This document shows positions 1-11,278 of a stretch of DNA of 64,000 nt, in pieces (the stretch's first letter is position 1; every line of letters starts with the position of its first letter). Source of the stretch: Ursus arctos (taxonomy: Eukaryota; Chordata; Mammalia; Carnivora; Ursidae); NCBI RefSeq assembly GCF_023065955.2, contig NC_079873.1:99982128-100046127 (forward strand). The letters are read 5' to 3'. The notes below the pieces were generated by a model that had not been told where the DNA came from, searched no databases, and worked only from the letters and a program-made list of their open reading frames with translations. The position numbers were made by a program, and so were the translations under genes.

Positions 1-239
1 ACCTCCAAATCATGTTCTGCTTTATTTGCTCTCCTGCCTAATGTCGCAACCACACTACCCAGTCCTCAGTAGAATCTGACATTATTCTTGAATTGCATTC
101 TATCCCCCTAATGTTATAAATAATTTAAATTAATTTAAAAGCTTAAAGTATAATATAAAAAACTCTTATGTATCTATTAAACAGCTTTATCATGACTTAA
201 ATTTTTGACATATTTATTTTAGATCCTTGTTATAAATAA
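1..239. other. AT-rich sequence, nothing recognised
   Basis: No repeat or gene recognised. The sequence is AT-rich and has no usable reading frame. Confidence 0.4.
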
Positions 240-554
240 TATGTAGGTATATATGGAGATATATGTGTAGGCACACACCTCCTCTCCTTTTTTCTCTAGA
301 AGTGACTACAATTTTCAGTTTGGTATTCATGATTTCTAGGAATGCTTTGTACTTTCATGACAGATTGATGTATCATAAACATATGTCTCCATATACCTAT
401 ACTGAATTAAACTTTATATAAATAAAATGATCCTGCATATATACATCTACAATTTTATGTGTTTGTTCAACCTTATAATTGTGGTATTTATCCATATGCT
501 TTGATTCATTTTTATTGCTTTATAGTATTCATTGTAGAAGAATATCATGATCCA

Positions 555-765
555 GGGGTGCCTGGGTGGCTCAGTCGTTAAGCGTTTGCCTTCGGCTCAG
601 GGCATGATCCCGGTGTTCTGGGATCGAGCCCCACATCAGGCTCCTCCGCTGGTAGCCTGCTTCTTCCTCTCCCACTCCCCCTGCTTGTGTTCTCTCGCTG
701 GCTGTCTCTCTGTCAAATAAATAAATAAATAAAATCTTTAAAAAATAAATAAATAATAAATAATT
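555..765 (+). mobile_element. SINEC (tRNA-Lys-derived SINE)
   Basis: Plus-oriented SINEC with the GGGTGCCTGGGTGGCTCAG head, the CTTCGGCTCAGGGCATGATCC body, the CT-rich middle and an AAATAAATAAAATCTTT tail. No clean target-site duplication (TSD) was found. Confidence 0.95.
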
Positions 766-1712
766 GCACATTTTTCTGATTTCTAGTGTATTTGAACATA
801 TTTTTATATGTACATTAGACATCCAGTTTCTTTGATTGTAAATTACCTGTGCACATTCTTTAGTTTTTCATTTTAATTTTTTGTACTTTTCTTATTCCTT
901 TATGATACATATTTTTTATCATTCTTGATATAACCCTTTGTCAGATAGATGCATTACAAAGAATTCTCCCAATATAAGAGGTATTTTTCTAATTTTGTTC
1001 ATAGTACTTTATTGTACAAAAGTACTTAATTTTCATTCAACTAAATGGATTACTTTTTTTAAGATTTAAGGGTTTTTTTTGGTGTACATATTAGATAGAA
1101 AATCTATTCCTACCCTTAAGTCAAAGATATTTCCTCATTTTTTCTTTGTAAAATTTTGGAGTTTTGTTTTTCATGTTTAAACCTTTACTCAATCTGAGAT
1201 TTACATTTATTTATAGTGTAAAATATGGAAGAAATGAATATATTTTCATAAGCATAACTAACTGTTCCAGTACCATTTATTTAAAAGTCCATATTTTTCT
1301 GTACTTATTTCTAGTACCCCCTTATTTTTATGTATCAGTTCTTCTATATGTATTACATTCATATTGTATCTGCTGGAGAATGTCTATCTTTGTAATAATA
1401 ATGCATTTCTTGCCAAATATTTATAATATCTAATTGTATTGTACAGAATGCTTTCCCCTTGTTTTTAGAAATTGTATTATCTCTTCTTTATACCTTGTAT
1501 ATTTATATAAATTTTAGGATCTGTGTGTCAATTTTCGTGACAAAAGATCTTTTTAGAATTTTGAGGGGAATTGCATTTAATTTATGGATTAATTAAGTGA
1601 TTGCTGTCTTATATGCCATATTGTTTGCCCTTTGAAGACAATAATATATCACTTCATTTAACTAAGTTTATTTTATAATTTTCATTACATTTTTATAATT
1701 TCTACAAAAATA

Positions 1713-1896
1713 TTTTTTAAAGATTTATTTATTTGTTTTAGAGATAGAGAAAGCAGAGGGAGAGGAAGAGAATCTTAAGCACACTCCCCACTAAGCATGG
1801 AGCCCGTCATAGGGCTTGGTCTCATGACCCCGAGATCATGACCTGGGCCCAAATCAAGAGTCAGGTACTTAACTGACTGAGCCACCAGGGGCCCCT
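1713..1896 (-). mobile_element. SINEC, older copy
   Basis: Minus-oriented SINEC (TTTAAAGATTTATTTATTT ... GAGCCACCAGGGGCCCCT). The flanks 'ctacaaaaatatttt' and 'ctataaaaatatttt' form a 15-bp TSD with one mismatch. The body differs from the young type, so this is an older subfamily. Confidence 0.92.
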
Positions 1897-1994
1897 CTAT
1901 AAAAATATTTTGTTCAATTTTATTAGTTTAATTCCCAAGCACCAGTTGTTGCCATTATAAATGGGAAATTAAAATTTTAATTTTTTATTGTATT

Positions 1995-2745
1995 ATATAC
2001 AGGTGATTAAGGGGACCAGAATATGCCATCTCAAAATATTCCTCTTTGCCATAAGGATTATTTTGAGCTGATTATTTTTAAGAAAAAACGGGCACAGAAA
2101 AAGCTCTGAAAACCAAGTAGAAGTTGCCCTTTTGTAAGAGATATTTATTTGTATTTATAAGGGAAATTTCTATTTATAATGGTGTCCTCCCTCTCTGTAA
2201 CAGGAAGAAGAGGGTGACTAAAAATCTAGAAACTCATTATTCCTCTTGATAACGGAGAATGCACGTATTAAATCTGCATAACATCCTTAACATTGTTTTT
2301 ACTGTGCTTTGCCTGATAACCTCTAATAACTGTCTCCCTGACCCCCAAATCTCTCTTATGTCTTTTTTTTTGGGGGGGGGGGCAAGGGGCAGAGGGAGAG
2401 GGAGAGAGGAAATCCTAAGCAGACTCCATGCCCGGTGCAGAGCCTGACAAGTTGCTCGATCTCACAACCCTGAGATCATGAACTGAGCCAAAATCTAAAG
2501 TCAGACCCTTAACTGACTGATTCACCCAGGCACCCCTCTTTTGTCTTTAGGTGGAGATGGTATTTAAGGTGTTGGATTGGGCCACTTTGGGGAGTTACTC
2601 AGTTTTCCTGGGTATCTCCCATGTATAGAGCAGGTGTACATGTTATTAAACTTCTCTTTGTTTTTCTCCTGTTAATCTATATTTTTATTACACAGGAGTC
2701 TCAGTCAAGAAAGTAGAATGGTAGAGGGAAAATTGTTGCTCCTCC
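1995..2745 (+). mobile_element. Probable ERVL-class solitary LTR, split by a SINEC
   Basis: The two halves, about 1,995-2,358 and 2,540-2,745, read as one old repeat. The right half ends in a poly(A)-signal-like 'attaaacttctc' followed by 'ggagtctcagtcaag', which is typical of the 3' part of a mammalian LTR. No internal retroviral genes are present. The family is from memory and uncertain. Confidence 0.45.
2362..2537 (-). mobile_element. SINEC, older copy
   Basis: Minus-oriented SINEC ending CACCCAGGCACCCCT. It begins with a T/G homopolymer run where the A-tail has decayed. Short flanking repeats 'ctcttatgtc' and 'ctcttttgtc' suggest a TSD. Confidence 0.88.
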
Positions 2746-2804
2746 CCTACAGTGAATAGGAACACAAATAACATGTTTTTTGCATTGATCTTTGTATCCC
2801 TCAC

Positions 2805-2985
2805 GTTGTTATTGTGGTAGAGCAAAAATGGTGTATCTGTACAATGGAATATTATTCAGCTATCAAAAGGAATGGAGTACTGATGCATACTTCAGCATGT
2901 ATAAACCTTGGAAACATTTTGCTAAGTGAAAGGAGTCAGTCAAAAAAAGCCATGTATTGTATGATTCTGAAAGAGGAGTTTGACT
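2805..2985 (+). mobile_element. Short L1 ORF2/3' fragment
   Basis: Plus-strand match to the L1 ORF2 C-terminal coding region: 'acaatggaatattattcagc' followed by 'gctaagtgaaaggagtcagt'. The same motifs occur in the better preserved L1s at 8.6, 9.5 and 53.5 kb. It is truncated at both ends. Confidence 0.8.
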
Positions 2986-3545
2986 ACCTCCATTTTGACC
3001 TCATCTGTACTTTCTAATTAAGTTCTTTTTTTTCCCAAATTCTCTCTCTCTTTTTAAAAAGATTTTATTTATTTGAGAGAGAAAGAGAAAGCAAGAGACA
3101 GAGCCCAGGCAGAGGGAGAGGGAGAAGCTGACCCTCCTCTGAGCAGGGATCCCTGATGCAGGACTGAGATCATGACCTGAGCGAAGGCAGACACTTAATT
3201 GACTGAGCCACTGAGGAAGCCCTCCAGGTTATCTCTTAACTCAGGCAAAAGACTCTGTAGGCAAGGCACCCCCATGATGGGAACTAAAACTACCCCCTCA
3301 AGTAATAAGTTCTTCCCTGAGCCAGCAAGACCCTGCATGATTGACCCCAAGACAATGATTGACCTGATTTTTACTCTTCACTTGCATGTACCCACTGGCC
3401 CTTGTCCAACATTTTCCTTATACAAATCTAGAAGTACTTTTAGCACTTTGGAGAGTTTTTGAGACATTAGTCTGCTGTCTTCCCAGTGTTGGCCTGACTG
3501 AAATAAATTCCTTTGTTGTTTCACTGTTGTGGAAAAGTAAGAATC
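2986..3545 (+). mobile_element. Probable solitary LTR, split by a SINEC
   Basis: The start 'gactacctccattttgacc' and the end 'gaaataaattcctttgttg' (with an AATAAA) look like the two sides of an LTR. A SINEC separates them. No internal retroviral coding sequence follows. Family assignment is not possible by eye, and the call is an inference from overall structure. Confidence 0.4.
3048..3222 (-). mobile_element. SINEC, older copy
   Basis: Minus-oriented SINEC: AAAGATTTTATTTATTTGAGAG, purine-rich middle, GATCATGACCTGAGC, then a degraded GAGCCACTGAGG head. Confidence 0.9.
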
Positions 3546-3965
3546 AGACTGGTGAGAGACCAAGTGACACTCGGAGAGGTAGGAGAACACGGGTTTATTT
3601 TATACTGGTGGACCCAGATGAGCTCTTGCTCCAAATTCTGGGCTTCGGGCAATGGGGTTATAGGGCTTTTATAGGGGACTACAGGCAGTCAGGTTCCAAG
3701 GGCTATGCTGACTGTTGGTAGGTGGGTTTAAACTGGGGGAGTGGGGGCTGCTTTAGATGGGAACAGTAGTGCAGGGAGCCTGTGGCAGGAAGCCTGTTTA
3801 CAGAAGCAGAAAGGGCTGGTTATTTCTTTTGCTCCCAGTAGGGCTTCTGGTTATCTCTAGCTTATTGTTAGTAACTTTCCATCTTCTGGGGCCTCCTGGC
3901 CTGGGCCTGCTCTGGTCAATTTTCCTTTCATCACCACCACCTGACTCTCTACCTTTGGATTTTAT
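3546..3965 (-). mobile_element. Possible second LTR-like repeat, opposite orientation
   Basis: GC-richer than its surroundings. It has 'gggtttattttata' (a reversed poly(A)-signal-like site) near 3,590 and direct short repeats. Reading frames of 111-137 codons occur on both strands here, but none resembles a known protein. An antisense LTR is the simplest explanation; confidence is low. Confidence 0.3.
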
Positions 3966-3989
3966 TGTAGTGAGCAGCCAAACCTTGTC

Positions 3990-4290
3990 TGTTTGGGACT
4001 CCCAGAGCCAGGTTCTCTTGCACTCCTGTGCTCTGGATACAATTCCATTCATATTAAATGTCCAGAATAGGCAAATCCATAGAGACAGAAAACAGATTAG
4101 TGTTTTCTGGAAACTGGGGATAAGAGAATATGAAGAGTAATTGCTAATAAGTATGGGGTTTCTTTTAGAGTGATAAAAAATTCTGGAATTAAATATAGGT
4201 AATGGTTGCACAGCTCTGTGAGTATACTACTAAATGGTGAGTTCCATAGTTTAAAATGGTAGATTTTATGGTATGTAAATTACATCACAC
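3990..4290 (+). mobile_element. Old L1 3'-end-like fragment
   Basis: The pattern 'gattagtgttttctggaaac', then 'taatggttgcacagctctgt', then an A-rich end resembles the 3' ends of old L1M elements. A similar arrangement is seen at 18.8 and 60.1 kb in this window. Confidence 0.5.
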
Positions 4291-4889
4291 ACAAAAAAAG
4301 GAAAAATATTTAAGATATGGGTTTCACAGATCTTGACTATAAAACTACCTGCACACACATACACACACACGTATATATTAGGCTGTAAACTCCTTATTTA
4401 GGTTTGTATTGGTTAAAATTCTATTCACTTTTCCATTTTATATTGTGTTATAGAAAGTAATTTTTTAAAGAAATAGTCTATTTTATGTAATTTATTGGCA
4501 TAAAATCATTCACAGAATTCTCTTATGATGTATTTTCATATATGTTATATTTTATTAACCTTTCTTGAAATTTATAGTAGTAGGTTTTTCACATTATCTA
4601 TAGTCGGCTTTATCCCTGCAAATGGAAGTTCATGCCCAAACTCAATTATCCATGTGTTTTGACAGTACTTTGTCAAATGTTTCTTGCGGCCATCTCCCTC
4701 TTCATGATAATGATTGGAATAGTTTCAGCCTTCATATTCTCATTTGTAAACTATTGCACTATCTTCCTAATGAATTTCTCTGCTTTTGATCTTTTAATCA
4801 TTAAATTGTTTACAAATCTATCACAGTTCATTTCTTCATTCAGTGGATATTTATTTTATGCCCATTAACATGAATATAAAATACAAATT
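4291..4889. other. Unique AT-rich sequence with short (CA)n
   Basis: Apart from a short CA run near 4,350-4,370, no repeat or gene is recognised. A 78-codon frame at 4,632-4,868 has no recognisable motif and looks like chance. Confidence 0.4.
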
Positions 4890-5690
4890 GCTTTGTTTAA
4901 AACCTTTACCTAACATTTCAAAGCCTACCAACAACATAAAATATATAATGTATCTTTCATGATTTAGCCTCTTTAATTTTCTAGCCTTATTTCCTATCAT
5001 TCCCTGTTTCATACTTCATGCTTTATGTTTCAGCATTATCAAACTATTTATAGTCCTTTGTCCACATCACACTACTACTCATTTCTATGCTTCTGCTCCT
5101 GTTTCTTTGCCTAGTTTGCCCTCCCCCTCTAGTCCATAACTCTATTAACTAAGATAAGTCTCATTTATCTTTAAAGGTTTCGCTCAAAGGTCACTTCCTT
5201 CAAAAATCCTTTCTTGAAATCCCTCCCAATCCACAGATCATGTTTTATTTCACACTTTCTCTTTTTTTTTTTTAAAGATTTTATTTATTTATTTGACAGA
5301 GATAGAGACAGCCAGCGAGAGAGGGAACACAAGCAGGGGGAGTGGGAGAGGAAGAAGCAGGCTCACAGCAGAGGAGCCTGACGTGGGACTCGATCCCAGA
5401 TCGCCGGGATCACGCCCTGAGCCGAAGGCAGATGTTTAACCGCTGTGCCACCCAGGCGCCCCTTATTTCACACTTTCTGTAATTTCCTAATATTCTGCAC
5501 ATCTCTCAAATGCTGCACTGCCACATTGTTTTTTTGTTCTTAAGAGATTCTACGTTCCTTTGTCCCTCTAGAACTTAGAGTCTTTGATAGCCAGATATCT
5601 GTCTAATTATATTTTGATTCCAAGTGTCTAGCATGGTGCTTGATATCTAGGAAAATCTTAATGCATATCTGTTGAATAAAATAAATAATC
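4890..5690 (+). mobile_element. LINE-2 (L2) 3' segment, split by a SINEC
   Basis: Plus-strand L2-like 3' end. It contains 'ggtcacttccttcaaaaatc', 'agattctacgttcc' and a final 'tctgttgaataaa', which are the usual order of L2 3' landmarks. It is strongly diverged, as expected for an ancient LINE. A young SINEC at 5,261-5,462 interrupts it with a perfect 16-bp TSD. Confidence 0.7.
5261..5462 (-). mobile_element. SINEC with perfect 16-bp TSD
   Basis: Minus-oriented young SINEC. The TSD 'ttatttcacactttct' lies at 5,245-5,260 and 5,463-5,478. Target-primed insertion into an L2. Confidence 0.97.
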
Positions 5691-5984
5691 AGAGAATAAA
5701 CTTAATCGAAGTTGAGCTAGGTTTCTTTTTCTTAAGTTGAACTAGATTTATTTAAAAAATAAGGTTGAAAGTTATTTTTGGGTTTTGTACAGGTTTTTGA
5801 ATGTAAATTGAATATGGATCTCAATTTAGTATGAAATTGTTCCGAATTCAGAAAATCAGGGAACATTCAATTCTTTGGCTTCCATAATACTAAACTGTCC
5901 TCTTTATTCAATGATATATTTTAAGAAAACATTTAATTATCATTAAGTTTCATATAAACTCATCATGTATTACTATACATTTAG
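5691..5984. other. Unique sequence, nothing recognised
   Basis: AT-rich; no repeat or gene recognised. Confidence 0.4.
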
Positions 5985-6310
5985 GCACATACAACCTTTA
6001 TATGTTCAGTAATTTTGTAACCTTTGTGTAAATACCTAAGAGTGCAATTGCTGGATTGTAGGGTAGTTCTGTTTTTAAGTGTTTGAGGAACCTCAATACT
6101 AATTTCCAGAGTGGCTGCACCAGTTTCCATTCCCACCAGCAGTGGAAGAGTGTTCTCCTTTCTCTGCATCCTTGCCAACATCTGCTGTTTCCTATTGTTA
6201 ATTTTAGCCCTCTGACAGGTATAAGATGATATCTCACTGTAGTTTTGATTTGTAACTAATGTTACACTGTATGTTGACTGGAATTTAAACAAAACCTTGG
6301 AAGAAAATAA
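5985..6310. mobile_element. L1 fragment, possibly 5'-inverted
   Basis: Bases 5,985-6,253 are an L1 ORF2 C-terminal segment on the minus strand ('ctgcaccagtttccattccc', 'gtataagatgatatctcact'). Bases 6,254-6,310 then read as an L1 3' end on the plus strand ('taatgttacactgtatgttg' then an A-rich tail). Opposite orientations in one short block are what twin priming yields, but no TSD was found. Confidence 0.65.
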
Positions 6311-6399
6311 AAGCAACACTATTATTTTCTTCAATATTATGAAATATGTATTTATATATTGATAGTTTACATTTAAGTAATGTATTGATAATAAAAGTT

Positions 6400-7237
6400 C
6401 TAGAACCAATCCCAATGTGTGTGGTGGGTGATAGTGTGATTTCTCCACACCACCAAGTCTCCAAACACCACTATCTACCCAGAGATAGAATCAGATTCCA
6501 CAAGTTAAGGACTCAGTTCCACAAGACCGCCCTCTAGTTTGGATAGCAACCAAAAGCCCAGGTTGTTACTTGTACTTCTACTGACCTACTACAGATTGGA
6601 GGTTCCCATGACCCCCCCCCTTGGGTTTAATTTGCTAGACCATCTCACAGAACTCAGAGAAACATTTTACTTACTAGATTCTCAGTTTATTATAAAACAA
6701 TATAACTCAGAACCATCAGATTGAAGAGATACACAGGGCAAGGTATGGGAAAAGGGCACAGAGCTTTCATGTACTCTCCTGTGCCCCACTATCCTCAAAT
6801 TTCCCCATTTTCACCAACCAGGAAGCTCTCTGAACCCAGTTCTTTTGAGCTTTATGGAGGCTTCATTACATAGGCATGATTGATTAATCATTGGCTGTTG
6901 GCTATCAAATCAACCTTCAGACTCTTTTTCTCCCTGGAGATGAGGGGATAGGACTGAAAGCTCCAACCCTCTATTCTTGTTTGGTTCCCCTGGCAGTGAG
7001 CCCCTATTCTCAGGTGCTTTCCAGAAGTTACCTCATTAACATAAACCCAGTTGCTGTGGAAAGGGACTTGTTATGAAGAACAAAACACTTTTTTCCTTTA
7101 TGGCTCCAAAGCAATTTTAGGAACTGAGGAGAAGAGAACAAATATTAGAAGATGTTCCCATTGTTCTTATTACTACAGAAATCCCGAGGGTTTGGGGAGC
7201 TGTGAGTCAAGAACTGTGATGGCTAAAGAAGATGTGG
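6400..7237. mobile_element. Probable old LTR-like interspersed repeat
   Basis: A long block containing 'ttatggaggcttcattacat' and 'ccaaccaggaagctctctga', which I remember as part of an old mammalian LTR-class repeat. No coding potential for retroviral proteins is seen. The family and exact borders are uncertain. Confidence 0.4.
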
Positions 7238-7926
7238 TATATAATAACTTCAGCAAAGTCACAGGGTATAAGATCAACACACAGAAATCTGTTGCATTTC
7301 CATACACCAATAATGAAGCAGCAGTAAGAGAAATCGAGGAATAAATCCCATTTACAATTGCACCAAAAACCATTAGATACCTAGGAACCTAAACAAAGAG
7401 GTAAGAGATCTGTACTCTGAAAACTATAAAAACAATGATGAAAAAAATTGAAGATGACACAAAGAAATGGAAAGACATTCCATGCTCATGGATTGGAAGA
7501 ACAAATACCATTAAAATGTCTATACAACTCAAAGCAATCTACACATTTAATGCAATTCCTATCAAAATACCACCAGCATTTTTCACAGAGCTAGAACAAA
7601 CACTCCTAAAGTTTATATGGAATCACAAAAGACCCCGAATAGACAAAGAAATCCTGAAAAAGCAAAGCAAAGCTGGAGGTATCACAATTCTAGACTCCAA
7701 GCTGTATTACAAAGCTGTAGTGACCAAGGCAGTATGGTCCTGGGACAAAAACAGACATATAGATTGGTGAAACAGAATAGAAAACCCAGAAATGGACTCA
7801 CAACTATATGGTCAACTATTCTTCAACAAAGCAGGAAAGATGGTCCAGTGGAAAAAAGTCTCTTTAACAAATGGTTCTGGGAAAACTGGAGAACAACATG
7901 TGGAAGAATGAAAGTGGATCACTTTC

Positions 7927-8249
7927 AATATCCCTTTCTTCTCCTACTGATCTTCCTAGTTCTTATGTTCCATAGATGAGAGAAAACATATATGATAAAG
8001 AAAGGGGGGGTAATCAGAAGGGGGAATGAAGCATGAGAGACTATGGACTCTGAGAAACAAACTGAGGGCTTCAGAGGGGAGGGGGGTGGGGGAATGGGAT
8101 AGGCTGGTGACGGGTGGTAGGGAGGGCACGTATTGCATGGTGCACTGTGTGTTATATGCAACTAATGAATCATCGAACTTTGCGTCAAGAACCAGGGATG
8201 TACTGTATGGTGACTAACATAATATAATAAAAAAATATTAAAAAAAAAA
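7927..8249 (+). mobile_element. Young L1 3' fragment with inverted 5' part (twin priming)
   Basis: Bases 7,927 to about 7,992 match the L1 end of ORF2/3'UTR in minus orientation. From about 7,995 the L1 3'UTR resumes in plus orientation to the A-tail at 8,249. The flanks 'gaaagtggatcactttc' (7,910-7,926) and 'gaaagtggaccactttc' (8,250-8,266) form a 17-bp TSD with one mismatch. The insertion splits the older ORF2. Confidence 0.92.
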
Positions 8250-8632
8250 GAAAGTGGACCACTTTCTTACACTACACACAAAAATAAATTCCAAATGGAT
8301 GAAAGAACTAAATGTGAGACAGGAAACCATCAAAATCCCAGAAGAGAACACAGGAAGCAACCTCTTTGACATTGGCTGCAGTAACTTCTTACTAGACATG
8401 TCATCGGAGGCAAGGGAAACAAAACCAAAAATAAACTATTGGGACTTCATCAAGATAAAAATCTACAGAGCAAAGAAAACAACCAACTGAACTAAAAGAC
8501 AATTTATGGAATGGGAGAAGATATTTGCAAATGACATATCTGATAAAGGGTTAGTATCCAAAATCTATGAAGAATTTATCAAACTTAACACCCAAAAAAC
8601 AAATAATCCAGTTAAATAATGGGCAGAAGAAC

Positions 8633-9060
8633 AATGGAATATTACTCAGCCATCAGAAAGAACGATTACCCAACATTTGCAGCAATATGGACGGGTCTCG
8701 AGGAGATTATGCTAAGTGAAATAAGTCAAACAGAGAAAGACAATTATTACATGGTTTCACTCATTTGTGGAACATAAGGAATAGCAGGGAGAGCAGTAGG
8801 AGAAGGAAGGGAAGAATGAAGGGGGGGAAACAGAAGGGGGAATGAACCATGAGAGACTATGGACTCTGGGAAAAAAACTGAGGGTTTCAGAGGGGAGGGG
8901 GGTGGGGGATTGGGCTAGGCTGGTGATGGGTATTAAAGAGGGCACGTATCGCATGGAGCACTGGGTGTTATACACAAACAATGAATCATGGAACACTACA
9001 TCAAAAACTAATCATGTACTGTATGGTGACTAACATAACATAATAAAAAATTTTTTAAAA
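8633..9060 (+). mobile_element. Young L1 3' fragment nested in the older L1
   Basis: Starts within ORF2 at 'aatggaatattactcagcc', runs through the end of ORF2 and the 3'UTR ('gtactgtatggtgactaaca') and ends in an A-rich tail near 9,060. The older L1 resumes at 'agaagacatgaatagac'. A short repeat 'agaaga' flanks the insert. Confidence 0.9.
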
Positions 9061-9925
9061 TAAAGAAGACATGAATAGACATTTTTCCACAGAAGACATC
9101 CGGATGGCTAATAGACACATGAAAAGATGCTCAACATCACTCATCAGGAAAATACAAATAAAAAACACAATGAAATATCACCTCACACCTGTCAAAATGG
9201 CTAAAATCAACAACACAAGAAACAACAGATGTTGAGAAGTTGCAGAGAAAGGGGAACCTTCTCACGCTGTTGGTGAGAATGCAAACTGGGGCAGCCACTC
9301 TGTAAAATAGTATGAAGGTTCCTCAAAAAGTTAAAAGTAGAGCTACCTCATGACCCAGCAATTACACTACTAGGTATTTACCCGAAAGATACAAAAATAC
9401 AGATTTTAAGGGGTACATCATCCCTATGTTTATAACAGCATTATCAACAATAGCCAAACTATGGAAAGAGCCCAAATGTCCACTGCCTGATGAATGGATA
9501 AAGAAGAGGTGGTATAAATATACAACAGAATATTACTCAGCCATCAAAAAGAATGAAATCTTGCCATTTGCAATGATGTGGATAGAGGTAGAGTACATCA
9601 TGCTAAGTGAAATACATTAGTCAGAGAAAGACAAATACCGTATGATTTCACTCATATGTGGAATTTAAGGGAAAAAAAAACCCAGATGAAAAAAAGAGAG
9701 GGAAACAAACCATAAGAGTTTCTTAACAGTAGAGAACAAACTGAGGGTTGATGGAGGGAGGTGGTTGGGGGATGGGCTAAATGGCTGATGGGTATTAAGG
9801 AGGACATTTGCTGTGATGAACACTAGGTGTTATATGTAAGTGATGAACCACTAAATTCTACTCCTGAAACTAATATTACACTGTATGTTAATTAACTAGA
9901 ATTTAAATAAACATTTGAAAAAAAA

Positions 9926-10325
9926 GAAGAGATGGTATATATACACAATGTAATATTACTCAGCCATAAAAGAGAATGAAATCTTGCCATCTGCGATGAT
10001 GCAGATGGACCTAGAGACTATTATGCTAACTGAAATAAGTTAGTCAGAGAAAGACAAATACCATATGATTTCACTCATATGTGGACTTTAAGAAACATAA
10101 CAGATGAACATAGGAATGAGAGAAGAAACAAACCATAAAACAGACTCTTAACTCTAAAGAACAAATAAGGGTTGCTGGAAGGGAAATGGGTGGGAGGGGG
10201 GTGGTGGATTGGTTAAATGAATGATGTGTATTTAGGAGGGCAGTTGTTGTGATGAGCACCTGGCACTGTATGCAAGTGATCAATCAGTAAATCCTACACC
10301 TGAAACTAATATTAGTGTTGCTTTT
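9926..10325 (+). mobile_element. Second L1 3' end abutting the A-tail of the first
   Basis: After the A-tail of the older L1, another L1 3' portion begins ('tggtatatatacacaatgta') and ends near 'ctgaaactaatatta'. It repeats the content of 9,500-9,900 in the same direction. It could be insertion into the A-tail or a local tandem duplication. Confidence 0.8.
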
Positions 10326-11058
10326 TAAATGGATGGCTACAAAGCTTCATATTTATACTGTATAGTATTTTCTTATAAAGCATTACAATTTTTATTTGAT
10401 CTTTCATTTAATTCATCATTAATTTTCATAATGTTTTAAGGGATTCCATTTCATTTGAGGATACTTTCAATAAACATTATATTAGAAGAGAATAAGAAAA
10501 TATCCCCCTAAGCAAAGCTGTCCTTCCATTTAGTTCTGCACTCTGAAAGCTAATTTCTTTTCTTTATGGATTGATGACTGCAAAACAAGAATTGTGTAGT
10601 TATAGTAAAACTCAGTGGATATCAATATATTAAATTTTCTATCAACTGTTGATTATCTGAGGTCCAATTAACAAGTTTTTACCTATATATGGCTATAGCT
10701 TATCTCAGGCTGCCTACCCTTAGACTCAGAATTACTGCTCAGCACCTCATAAAGCAGGGAGGAGGGAAGAAAAATAAGGCAATTTAGGTCTCTGACAATA
10801 TCTTTGGAACAATTAGATTTGGGGAAGAAGATTCAAAACAGAGTATGGCAAGCTACAAACACATAGCTCCCATTTGTTGTGAATACAGGTTCACAGCTCT
10901 GCTGGATTCCAGAGGCTAGGTCAGCGGGTTGTGCAGAATGGACAGATGGTTCTAGAGTTGAAGTAATTCTGTGCTGAAATTCTAAATTATTAACATAATT
11001 CAAAATTGTCTGTACCACATATTATACTCACACACACTAACCAGTTTATATTAATAAG
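10326..11058. other. Unique sequence, nothing recognised
   Basis: No repeat family or gene recognised. Short frames only. Confidence 0.4.
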
Positions 11059-11070
11059 AATCATTATAGC

Positions 11071-11265
11071 GGGGGCGCCTGGGTGGCACAGTGGTTAAGC
11101 GTCTGCCTTGGGCTCAGGGCGTGATCCCGGCATTCTGGGATCGAGCCCCACATCAGGCTCCTCCGCTATGAGCCTGCTTCTTCCTCTCCCACTCCCCCTG
11201 CTTGTGTTCCCTCTCTTGCTGGCTGTCTCTATCTCTGTCAAATAAATAAATAAAATCTTAAAAAA
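11071..11265 (+). mobile_element. SINEC, young, with TSD
   Basis: Plus-oriented young SINEC, GGGCGCCTGGGTGGCACAG to AAATAAATAAAATCTTA. TSD 'aatcattatagcg' at 11,059-11,071 and 11,266-11,278. Confidence 0.97.
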
Positions 11266-11278
11266 AATCATTATAGCG

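Larger units (their letters stand above)
240..1930 (-). mobile_element. Decayed L1-derived segment (old)
   Basis: Read on the minus strand, several stretches resemble the ORF2 3' half of mammalian L1. Near 1,270 there is a form of the 'accatttatt' segment, and near 960 a diverged form of the segment seen clearly in the young L1s as 'tcttctcccattc'. It is interrupted by stops in all frames and split by two SINECs (555-765 and 1,713-1,896). The first 250 bases are the weakest part of the call. The subfamily cannot be assigned by eye. Confidence 0.5.
7238..9925 (+). mobile_element. Older L1, host of two nested L1 insertions
   Basis: Plus-strand L1 ORF2 from the end of the RT domain through the C-terminus, then the 3'UTR and A-tail at about 9,925. 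Readable segments are 7,240-7,926, 8,250-8,632 and 9,061-9,925. It encodes recognisable pieces such as [20 protein letters not shown], and the conserved RYLG motif near 7,375 is in normal phase. The 5' end is truncated at about 7,238. Stops and frameshifts are frequent, so it is dead. Two younger L1 3' fragments interrupt it. Confidence 0.9.

Noticed and set aside
3757..4211. Overlapping frames of 127 and 137 codons on both strands
   Set aside because: No recognisable motif, no conservation signal visible, and both lie in an LTR-like or repeat region. Chance frames.
3546..7237. Intact endogenous retrovirus between the LTR-like blocks
   Set aside because: No gag, pol or env reading frames or motifs were seen, and the LTR-like blocks look unrelated to each other.
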